Source of the DNA: CAWEHT01 sp963808455
Lineage (GTDB): Bacteria; Chloroflexota; Anaerolineae; CG2-30-64-16
DNA: 5,429 bases
Assembly: GCA_963808455.1 (NCBI GenBank)
Contig: CAWEHT010000185.1
Location: 1 to 5,429 of the forward strand
Reading direction: 5' to 3'
How positions within the stretch are numbered: position 1 is the stretch's first letter; each line of letters begins with the position of its first letter. The notes beneath the pieces are model-generated. The model was not told where the DNA came from and did no database searches. It saw nothing but the letters and a program-made list of their open reading frames with translations. Below are positions 1 to 5,429 of the stretch, in pieces. A program made the position numbers and the translations under genes.

Positions 1-1
1 G

Positions 2-755
2 GAAGTCCGCCCGGAGAAGGTCGGGTCGAGCGACCTGGGGGTGACGATGGTGCTCAACCCCTGGGATGAGTTTGCAGTCGAAGAAGCGCTGCTGCTGACA
101 GAACGGTACGGGGGTGACACGGTGGCGATCACCGTGGGCGGCGCTGAGACCGTGGAAGCCTTGAAGCGCGTGGTCGCCATGGGCATCGGCGAAGCACAAC
201 TCCTGTCCGACGACGCCTTTGCAGGCAGCGATGCCTGGGGGACGGCCGAGATCCTGGCGCAGGCGATCCGCGTCGAGGACGGCTGGCAGCAGGGCTTGAT
301 CCTGTCTGGCAAGCAGTCGGTTCGACAGCAATAGCGGTCTCGTGGGGCCGGGCGTGGCCAGCAAGCTGGGCATCCCTTACGTATCGAATGTGGTGAAGAT
401 CGACGAGGTCGGCGAGGGCTACGCCATCGTCCGCCGCATGCTCGACGAAGGCATGCAGACGGTGCGGGTGTCCCTGCCCGCCGTGGTGGCGGTCAGCATC
501 GAGATCAACGAGCCGTGCTACCCGAACTTCATGGGCATCCGCAAGGCATCCAAGATGAAGTATCCCGCCCTTGGGGCGGATGACTTGCCTGGCCTGGACC
601 GCGGCGGGATCGGCCCGGCCGCGGCCCGCATCCGCTGGCTCGACCTGCGCAAGGCGCCGAAGCGCTCGGCCCAGTGCGAGTTCATCCAGGCTGCGACGCC
701 TGCCGAAGCCGCCGCGCTGCTGGCGGACAAGTTGATGGCAGAGAAGGTCTTCTGA
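2..755 (+). CDS. etfB: Electron transfer flavoprotein beta subunit, 5'-partial, one frameshift
   Basis: This is the small subunit of the cytoplasmic ETF heterodimer, which holds AMP (or a second flavin in bifurcating types) and docks with flavin dehydrogenases. The frame is open from base 2, so the real start is upstream and roughly 15-25 residues are missing; the GTG at 41 is internal. NPWDEFAVEEAL (from nt 56) is the classic EtfB N-terminal motif. At 320-323 (gttc) one extra base, probably a T, breaks the frame: reading gtc instead gives GKQSVDSNSGLVGP, the expected nucleotide-site motif, continuing in the other frame from nt 324. The ETF-beta signature (VRRMLDEG, then P-A-V-V-A) lies at 429-491 and matches at every position. 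The C-terminal end (PAEAAALLADKL...EKVF) is typical. etfA follows after 31 nt, as in most etfBA operons. Family identity is very secure. The break is most likely a sequence error. Whether the ETF is bifurcating cannot be told. Confidence 0.95.
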
Positions 756-771
756 GCGCGGGGCGCGGTAT

Positions 772-778
772 GAAAGGA
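772..778 (+). promoter_or_regulatory. Ribosome binding site of etfA
   Basis: GAAAGGA lies 8 nt before the ATG at 787 in the short etfB-etfA gap. It fixes the etfA start and suggests translation independent of etfB. Confidence 0.7.
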
Positions 779-786
779 TCGGCAAG

Positions 787-1770
787 ATGAGTATCTTGGT
801 GTATATCGACCAGGTGAACGGCGTCGCCAAACAGACTTCATGGGAAATCATGGGGAAGGCGCGCGAGCTCGCGAACCAGCTGGATGTGCCGCTGGCCGCG
901 CTGCTGATCGGCGGGGAACTGGGTAACCTGCCGGATGAGGCGATCGCTTATGGCGCCGACAGGGTGCTGATGGCCGGCGGGCCGGCCTACGCGGAGTTCC
1001 ACGCCCTGGCGTATACCGCGGCGCTCAAGGCTGCCATCGGCCAGGTCGATCCTCGGATCATCCTGGCCAGCAACACTGTCGGGGTGCGCGACGTGGCCGC
1101 GCTGGCTGCTTGCGATCTGGGCATCGGCCTCGCCGTTGATTGCCAGGACCTCAGCCTGGACAAGGATGGCAACTTGCAGGTCACACGTCCCGTCTACTCC
1201 GGGAATATCCTCGCCACCGTGGTGTATCGCGGGAGGCCGCAGATGGCAACCGTGCGTGGCCGTAGCTTCCCCTTGCCCGACCGCGATCCTGCCCGGAGCG
1301 GCGCGAAGGCCGGGCTGGAGATCCCGGCGGCGGCTGGCGTCGAGCGCGAGCAAATCCTGGGCTTCGAGCCGGCGCAGCAGGCCGAGGTGGCTTTGGAAAA
1401 CGCGGCCGTCGTGGTGGCGGGCGGCCGGGGTGTGAAGGGGCCGGAGGGTTTTGAGGCGATCCGCGAGCTGGCCGGGTTGCTGGGGGGTGCCATAGGCTCT
1501 ACCCGTGCGGCGGTGGATGCCGGCTGGATCGCCTACAACACGCAAGTCGGCCAGACCGGCAAGACGGTGCGGCCCGACCTATACGTCGCCTGCGGCATCT
1601 CGGGCGCCATCCAGCATCTGGCCGGCATGAGCAGCTCCAGGGTGATCGTGGCCATCAACAAAGACAAAGACGCCCCGATCTTTACGGCCGCCCGCTACGG
1701 TATCGTCGGCGACCTGTTCGACGTGGTGCCGGCCTTGACCGTGGCGTTGAAGCAGCGACTGGGGAAGTAG
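787..1770 (+). CDS. etfA: Electron transfer flavoprotein alpha subunit
   Basis: This is the large subunit of ETF, which carries the redox-active FAD in its C-terminal domain and pairs with EtfB. At 327 residues it has the usual full length without an added ferredoxin domain. The N-terminal domain (about 1-195) opens with MSILVYIDQVNG and contains the conserved TRPVYSGN segment. The FAD domain (about 205-327) shows GGRG at 212-215, the GSTRAAVD loop, QVGQTGKTV around 253-261, and the alpha-subunit signature LYVACGISGAIQH...GM...VIVAIN at about 265-291, followed by KDKDAPIF. All are FAD-contact elements in this family. The start has a good ribosome binding site. It is the only gene in the window with no frameshift or stop. 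It is the distal gene of etfBA and is followed by a hairpin terminator. The electron donor and acceptor cannot be inferred from this window. Confidence 0.97.
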   Translation: MSILVYIDQVNGVAKQTSWEIMGKARELANQLDVPLAALLIGGELGNLPDEAIAYGADRVLMAGGPAYAEFHALAYTAALKAAIGQVDPRIILASNTVGVRDVAALAACDLGIGLAVDCQDLSLDKDGNLQVTRPVYSGNILATVVYRGRPQMATVRGRSFPLPDRDPARSGAKAGLEIPAAAGVEREQILGFEPAQQAEVALENAAVVVAGGRGVKGPEGFEAIRELAGLLGGAIGSTRAAVDAGWIAYNTQVGQTGKTVRPDLYVACGISGAIQHLAGMSSSRVIVAINKDKDAPIFTAARYGIVGDLFDVVPALTVALKQRLGK

Positions 1771-1879
1771 CCACCCTCCGGTTGAGCGCCGGCCTGGGGC
1801 TGTGCCCTACCCGGAAGCCCCGTTCGTCCGGTGAGCCGGGGGCGGCCAGACCGCCGGGCGATCCGACGCCGTCTTGACA

Positions 1880-1908
1880 GCGAGGCCGGGCTTTCTGCCC
1901 GGCCTCGC
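1880..1908 (+). terminator. Hairpin terminator of etfBA
   Basis: GCGAGGCCGGGC (1880-1891) pairs perfectly with GCCCGGCCTCGC (1897-1908) over 12 bp around a TTTCT loop. The downstream sequence (GCATTCTTCCATCTTT) is only moderately T-rich, so termination strength is uncertain. The position, about 110 nt after the etfA stop and before the next promoter, supports the terminator role. Confidence 0.75.
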
Positions 1909-1989
1909 GCATTCTTCCATCTTTGGGACACGCGTACAAGCCGGGAACTTTGTGGGAACTCAGCCCGCGCTGATGAAGCGATGCTTGCG

Positions 1990-2018
1990 TTGACAAATGG
2001 GGGGCGGCGCGTTATAAT
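1990..2018 (+). promoter_or_regulatory. Consensus sigma70-type promoter for the S1 gene
   Basis: TTGACA at 1990-1995 and TATAAT at 2013-2018 are separated by exactly 17 nt, so both boxes and the spacing match the housekeeping consensus. Transcription should begin near 2024-2027, giving a leader of about 208 nt before the S1 start codon. The promoter lies downstream of the etf terminator, so the S1 and TraR/DksA genes form a separate unit. An exact match is rare by chance, especially in GC-rich DNA. Confidence 0.88.
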
Positions 2019-2069
2019 CGCTTATTGTGTCGCGTAACGTCGGCACAGTTCGCACGTCACGCGCGGGGC

Positions 2070-2177
2070 CAGCCTGGGCCATCATATGTTCCCAGCGAGG
2101 GGCGCAAGAATCGGCGAGTCGGCCGGCTGCGATGCCAGCTCAGCAACAGGCAGCCCAGCCGGAACTTTCTTTATTTT
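2070..2177 (+). promoter_or_regulatory. Possible attenuator in the S1 leader
   Basis: CCGGCTG (2123-2129) pairs with CAGCCGG (2156-2162). An inner TGCC/GGCA pair (2133-2136 with 2149-2152) extends the stem across a 3x3 internal loop. The hairpin is followed 3 nt later by TTTCTTTATTTT (2166-2177), a layout like an intrinsic terminator. The 5' arm can instead pair upstream: CAGCC-TG-GGCC (2070-2080) matches GGCCGGCTG (2121-2129) over 9 bp with a 2-nt bulge, which would prevent the terminator. Pairing was worked out by eye in GC-rich sequence, so chance complementarity is a real possibility. No known riboswitch class or r-protein leader is recognised. Confidence 0.35.
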
Positions 2178-2216
2178 GCGTGGGGCGTTTTGGTCCCGAA
2201 ACAACCATCAATTAGC

Positions 2217-2221
2217 GGAGG
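2217..2221 (+). promoter_or_regulatory. Ribosome binding site of the S1 gene
   Basis: GGAGG sits 11 nt before the ATG at 2233. It decides the start: the frame is open further upstream to an ATG at 2086, but that stretch covers the leader and resembles no S1 N-terminus. Confidence 0.75.
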
Positions 2222-2232
2222 TTCCTTTTCCC

Positions 2233-3741
2233 ATGACTGCAAATTTGCCACCCACTAAACCGCCAGCGGAAGTTCACCCAATGCAGGCATTGTTAGAGCA
2301 GGGCGGCTATGACATGCCCCAGCGCGGTGATATCCGCGAAGGCGTGATCCTGCAGGTCAATCCGCAAGAAATCATCATTGACCTGGGCCTCAAACGTGAG
2401 GGCATCGTGCCGGGAAACGACCTCACCCGGCTCGACAAGGACACGCTGGCGGAGATCGCAACCGGGCACCACATGGCCGGTCTATATCTTGCAGCCATCG
2501 GATCGGGAAGGCAACTTGATCGTGTCCCTTTCTCGCGCCCAGCAAGAGAAAGACTGGCTGGACGCGGCAGAAGAAGATGGAGGCCGGTGAGATTCTTCGA
2601 GGCCAAGGTCAGCGGTCACAACGCCGGTGGCCTGGAAGTCCCGTTCGGTAAGCTGCGAGGCTTCGTCCCTGCTTCGCACATCTCGACCTTGCCGCGCAAC
2701 GCTTCACCTGAAGAGCGCAAAGAGCGCCTCGCCACTTACGTGGGGCGCACCATCCCGCTCAAGGTGGTGGAGGTCGATCGCCGTCGCCGCCGCCTGATCA
2801 TGTCCGAGCGCGCGGCGTGACGCCGTTGGCAGCGCGAGCACCGCAAGCAGCTGCTCGAAGAGCTGCAGGTCGGCGAAGTCCGTATGGGCGTCGTGCGCAG
2901 CCTCTCTGATTTTGGCGTGTTTATCGACCTTGGGGGCGCGGACGGCCTGGTGCACATCTCCGAGCTGGCCTGGTTCCCGGTCGCCCATCCCAGCGAGGTG
3001 GTCAAGGTGGGCCAGGAGGTCGAGGTCAAGATCCTCCGGGTTGACAAGCAGCGTGAGCGCATTGGCCTGAGCATCAAGCGCGTCCAGCCCGATCCGTGGA
3101 GCCGGGTCGAAGAAGATTATCATCTGAGCGAGCTCGTCGAGGCCGTCGTGACGCGGGTGGTTGACTTCGGCGCCTTCGTACGGCTGCGCACCGGCGTGGA
3201 AGGGCTCTTGCACGTGTCGGAGATGGCTGATATCACGCCAGACCATCCCCAGAGCCTGGTGGCACCGGGTGACCTCCTCCTGCTGCGCGTGTTACGCATC
3301 GAGCCGGAGCGCCGGCGCATCGGCCTGAGCCTGCGTCAGGTGTCGGAGCAGGAATGGGCTGAGTGGGCGGCCAAGTACCATCAGCACCAGCCGCCGGAGC
3401 CTGCCGCCGGGGAAGCTCCGAGTGAGGAAACCCCGATTTCGGAGGAGGAGCTGGCTTTCGCCCCGCTCGCTTCGGATGTTGCCGAAGAGGATCAGGTGGC
3501 TGAGGTGGGTGCTTCCGCAGAGGACCGGCCCGAGGAACTGCCCGCCCTGGAGGGGCAGGGCCAGCCTCTCGCTTACGACGAGGCGGTCCCGGCCCCGGAA
3601 GCTGCTGCCGAGGAGCCGGCCGTGGCCGAGGCCCAGGGTGAGCCTCCGGCGGCAGACGGCCTCGAGCCGACCTTGCAGCCATCTGCTTCAGACGAGGGCG
3701 CCGAAGAAGTAGCTGGCGAACCGAAGGAATCGGTGGCGTAG
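2233..3741 (+). CDS. rpsA: Four-repeat S1 RNA-binding protein, ribosomal protein S1-like, frameshifted with an in-frame TGA
   Basis: The protein likely binds mRNA at the ribosome as an S1-type protein. About 501 residues are restored, with four S1 (OB-fold) repeats: about 31-105 (RGDIREGVI...DLGLKREGIVP), 115-195 (GEIFEAKVSGHN..GLEVPFGKLRGFVPASHIS), 213-290 (GVVRSLSDFGVFIDLGGADGLVHISEL) and 295-372 (VVDFGAFVRL..GVEGLLHVSEM). A Glu/Ala/Pro-rich tail of about 130 residues follows. Three one-base insertions break repeats 1 and 2. Near 2467 the frame moves to TTWPVYILQPSDREG...; near 2575 it moves to MEAGEI; near 2596-2599 it returns to FEAKVSGHN. A TGA at 2818-2820 interrupts SERAA-stop-RRWQREHR without any frame change. 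Homology on both sides indicates one gene. The rpsA name is by similarity; it is shorter than the six-repeat E. coli S1. The TraR/DksA gene follows after 24 nt. Confidence 0.88.
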
Positions 3742-3752
3742 TTCGTTGTCGC

Positions 3753-3758
3753 AGGTGA
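3753..3758 (+). promoter_or_regulatory. Ribosome binding site of the TraR/DksA-like gene
   Basis: AGGTGA lies 7 nt before the ATG at 3766, within the 24-nt gap after the S1 stop. It supports that start and co-transcription with the S1 gene. Confidence 0.65.
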
Positions 3759-3765
3759 TGCCAAG

Positions 3766-4126
3766 ATGCCGACCCAGGATGACGCCGCTGCGGAGACGTG
3801 GGCCAGGTTGCTGGCTGAGCGGGCCGAAGTGCTCGAAGAACTGGAAGGGTTGCGCGCCCGGCTGGAGACCAGGGGCAACTACAGCCTGGGCGACGGTGAT
3901 CCCATGATCTATCAGTGGGAGCTCAACTTGGCGTTATTCAAGCGCGGTCGAGGCGCGCCTTGGGGCTATCGACGAGGCGTTGCTCCAGCTCGACAAGGGG
4001 GCTTATGGTCGCTGCGAGGAATGTGGGACCACGATTGACCCTGAGCGGCTCGCCGTCCTGCCCTACACACGGGTTTGCAGCAAGTGCGCTGAGCCGAAAC
4101 CGGCGCACGGGCAGCGGAGGCGGTGA
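3766..4126 (+). CDS. TraR/DksA-family C4 zinc-finger protein, frameshifted
   Basis: Proteins of this family are small and usually bind the RNA polymerase secondary channel to modulate transcription. The restored product is 119 residues, typical for the family. Residues about 8-75 form a helical hairpin rich in Leu, Glu and Arg (LLAERAEVLEELEGLRARLE, then MIYQWELNLAL), with the turn near GNYSLGDGDP. A C4 zinc finger follows: CEEC at 83-86 and CSKC at 104-107, with 17 residues between the pairs, flanked by the characteristic GAYGRCEECG and RLAVLPYTRVC. One extra G at 3946-3947 breaks the frame: the first frame ends falsely at 4038, whereas dropping the G gives KRVEARLGAIDEALLQLDKGAYGRC to the stop at 4124-4126. 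It is the second gene of the S1 unit. The strict DksA DxxDxA tip motif is not clearly present, so I do not call it dksA and the polymerase role is by family only. Confidence 0.9.
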
Positions 4127-4144
4127 TTCTGGCTTGATTCCTGC

Positions 4145-4161
4145 GCCCCTGACGCAGGGGC
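4145..4161 (+). terminator. Short hairpin after the TraR/DksA-like gene
   Basis: GCCCCTG (4145-4151) and CAGGGGC (4155-4161) form a 7-bp stem with a 3-nt loop, 18 nt after the stop codon. No T tract follows (TGGATTGAATGG). It may assist the stronger hairpin downstream or protect the mRNA 3' end, or it may be chance. Confidence 0.35.
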
Positions 4162-4180
4162 TGGATTGAATGGATAACCG

Positions 4181-4208
4181 AAGCGCCCGGCACACGTGCC
4201 GGGCGCTT
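4181..4208 (+). terminator. Strong hairpin terminator between the TraR/DksA-like and DHH genes
   Basis: AAGCGCCCGGCA (4181-4192) pairs perfectly with TGCCGGGCGCTT (4197-4208) over 12 bp around a CACG loop. The stem ends in A/T pairs, so a few U residues are within the stem, but only GGCTTACGG follows. Its place 54 nt after the TraR/DksA-like stop and before the next ribosome binding site fits a terminator. It also argues against starting the DHH gene at the ATG at 4170, which would translate through it. Confidence 0.72.
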
Positions 4209-4285
4209 GGCTTACGGGCCCAAAGAGGCGGCGGCGGGCGAACGGGCAAGCATCACAACTTACCGCTCGTCCACCCTGGTACCGA

Positions 4286-4291
4286 GCGAGG
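4286..4291 (+). promoter_or_regulatory. Probable ribosome binding site of the DHH-CBS gene
   Basis: GCGAGG lies 10 nt before the ATG at 4302. It is weak but is the only purine-rich match near a start that suits the DHH domain. No clear promoter is visible between 4209 and 4285. Confidence 0.45.
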
Positions 4292-4301
4292 CGGACTCCT
4301 G

Positions 4302-5429
4302 ATGCCGGCTCAACGCCGTGATTCTCTCATCATCATCCTGACGCACGAGCATACCGACTTCGACGCCCTGGCGGCCATGCTGGCAGCAGCGAAGCTGTAC
4401 CCGCAAGCCCTGCCGGTCCTGCCAAGGCAGATGAACCGCAACCTGGTCGAGTTCCTCGCCCTGTACGGCGAAGATCTGCCGTTCATTAGCCTTGACGACC
4501 TGCCCCGGCAACGCGTCGATCATGCCATCCTGGTCGATACGCAAACCGTGCAGCCTGTGCGCGGCATGCATCCCGGCACGACCGGCTATATCATGGACCA
4601 TCATCCGCAGATGCATGAGCTGTCCCCCGGTTGGCAGTTCTGGGGCGAAGAGGTCGGCGCGACGACGACCTTGCTGGTCGAGAAGCTGGCGGAACAAGGT
4701 CAGGCAATCGGCCCGGCCGAAGCTGCTTTACTGATGCTGGGGATTCTACGAAGACACCGGCGCCCTCAGCTACGAGACCACCACCCCGCGTGACTTGCGG
4801 GCCGCAGCCTGGCTCCTGGAGCACGGCGCGAACCTCTTCGTGGTGAACAAATTCTTGCACCATCCACTCACCGACGAGCAACGTTCGCTCTATCAGGATC
4901 TCGGCCGACCACAGCCATCCTCACGATAGGCTACGCGGTGATTATCGCCATGGCGACGGTGGACGAGCCGGTGGCCGAGATCTCCATGCTCGCCCACAAG
5001 CTGCGCGAGCTCTATGAGCCGGACGCCCTTTTCCTGCTGGTGGCCATGCAGGGCGGCATCCAGGTCGTGGCCCGCAGCACCAGCGAGGCCATCGACGTAG
5101 GCAAGATCGCGGGGGCCCTCGGCGGTGGCGGGCACGCGCGCGCTCGCCGCCGCCCTGCTCCGCGACAGCACCCTGCCCGGCGTCTACGATGCGCTCGTCT
5201 ATCTGCTCGATGGCCTGGTGCGCCCGCCGCTGACGGTAGCCCAAATCATGTCATATGGCGTGCCCCAAACATTGCGCCCCAACGACACGATTGCCGAGGC
5301 CGCCGGCCGGATGCGCCGATATGGCTTCGAAGGCTTCCCCGTCCTGGAGAACGGCCGCATCGTCGGCATGTTGACCAGGCGGGAGATCGACCAGCAAGAC
5401 CAACCGAAACCAAGAGGGCTACATAACAC
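4302..5429 (+). CDS. DHH-DHHA1-CBS protein, probable N-terminal part of a CCA-adding/poly(A) polymerase fusion, 3'-partial, frameshifted
   Basis: DHH proteins are Mn-dependent phosphoesterases. In several bacterial phyla a DHH-DHHA1-CBS-CBS module precedes a tRNA nucleotidyltransferase domain in one long chain. Visible here are H17-x-D19-x-D21 (THEHTDFDA), VDTQ at 78-81, the DHH triad D99-H100-H101, and YEDTG at about 149-153, completing the metal-site motifs. A DHHA1 domain follows with EPDALFLLVAMQGGIQVVARS and GGGGHAR. One CBS repeat starts at nt 5230 (LTVAQIMSYGV...FPVLENGRIVGMLTRREID) and runs to the edge. The frame breaks at three places: an extra base at 4746 before YEDTG; near 4903-4911, where either one base is lost or two are gained; and an extra base in the GCGCGCG run at 5136-5142 before LAAALLRD. 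The last dozen codons fit no CBS pattern. The nucleotidyltransferase part is unseen, so a stand-alone DHH-CBS protein remains possible. Confidence 0.82.

Larger units (their letters stand above)
1771..2232 (+). other. Gene-free stretch between etfA and the S1 gene
   Basis: No credible coding region, tRNA or repeat family is visible in these 462 bases. The first part (1771-1870) is GC-rich with only weak pairing, such as GGCGG-N5-CCGCC at 1841-1855. It then holds a strong hairpin (1880-1908), a short direct repeat (GGGAACT at 1943 and 1954), a consensus promoter (1990-2018) and an untranslated leader up to the S1 start at 2233. Short open frames here overlap one another and look like chance. 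Confidence 0.75.

Noticed and set aside
41..334. A 97-residue gene starting with GTG at 41
   Set aside because: It is an internal part of etfB: the frame is open to base 2 with EtfB-like residues, and the stop at 332-334 results from a one-base insertion.
129..851. Long minus-strand open frames opposite etfB, and similar ones opposite etfA and the S1 gene
   Set aside because: They are antisense shadows of GC-rich coding sequence, with low-complexity Arg/Ala/Pro translations and no family resemblance.
1771..1870. A tRNA or small RNA gene in the GC-rich stretch after etfA
   Set aside because: No cloverleaf, anticodon arm or T-loop sequence can be made out; only weak short stems are present.
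2086..2232. Upstream ATG at 2086 as the start of the S1 protein
   Set aside because: It has no good ribosome binding site, crosses the structured leader, and adds residues unlike any S1 N-terminus; ATG 2233 has GGAGG upstream.
2025..2258. Short leader open frames overlapping the S1 start (possible leader peptide)
   Set aside because: There is no ribosome binding site, the composition is nondescript, and they overlap the S1 coding start out of frame.
2884..3741. A separate two-repeat S1 gene starting at ATG 2884
   Set aside because: The same frame continues upstream with S1 linker homology (RRWQREHRKQLLEEL), and there is no ribosome binding site before 2884.
320..3947. Programmed +1 ribosomal frameshifting as an explanation of the breaks
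   Set aside because: There are too many sites in unrelated genes, with no shared slippery motif and no stop codon placed at the shift point.
4170..4301. ATG at 4170 as the start of the DHH protein
   Set aside because: It would translate through the perfect 12-bp hairpin at 4181-4208, and the extra residues are unlike DHH N-termini; ATG 4302 places HxDxD at the usual distance.

Overview
The window is a GC-rich bacterial segment with every gene on the + strand. The gene set is an electron-transfer flavoprotein pair, a four-repeat S1-domain protein with an acidic tail, a C4 zinc-finger TraR/DksA protein, and a DHH-DHHA1-CBS protein of the kind fused to CCA-adding enzymes. That combination fits Chloroflexota (Anaerolineae-like) best, but this is an inference from gene style without a search, and I hold it at about 0.5.

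Layout. Positions 2-755 hold the end of etfB, whose start lies upstream of the window. etfA follows at 787-1770 behind its own ribosome binding site, and the pair closes with a perfect 12-bp hairpin at 1880-1908. A gene-free stretch (1771-2232) then carries an exact-consensus sigma70 promoter (TTGACA-N17-TATAAT, 1990-2018) and a leader of about 208 nt with a possible attenuator. The S1-domain gene (2233-3741) comes next, followed 24 nt later by the traR/dksA-like gene (3766-4126). Two hairpins (4145-4161 and 4181-4208) end that pair. The DHH-CBS gene starts at 4302 and runs off the right edge.

How the genes relate. EtfB and EtfA form one heterodimer that passes electrons from flavin dehydrogenases to the quinone pool or to other acceptors. 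The S1 protein and the TraR/DksA protein look like a two-gene transcription unit, one contacting RNA or the ribosome and the other probably RNA polymerase. The last gene probably belongs to tRNA 3'-end maturation, if the nucleotidyltransferase part follows beyond the window.

The most important caution is sequence quality. Every gene except etfA is broken by single-base frameshifts, and the S1 gene also has an in-frame TGA. Protein homology runs straight through each break in another frame. Seven of the breaks are clear one-base insertions, and the remaining frame change can be read as one deletion or two insertions. I therefore annotate whole genes across the breaks and regard most breaks as sequencing or assembly errors rather than biology. 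I found no mobile element, CRISPR array, RNA gene or convincing new system here; the S1 leader is the best candidate for unexplored regulation.
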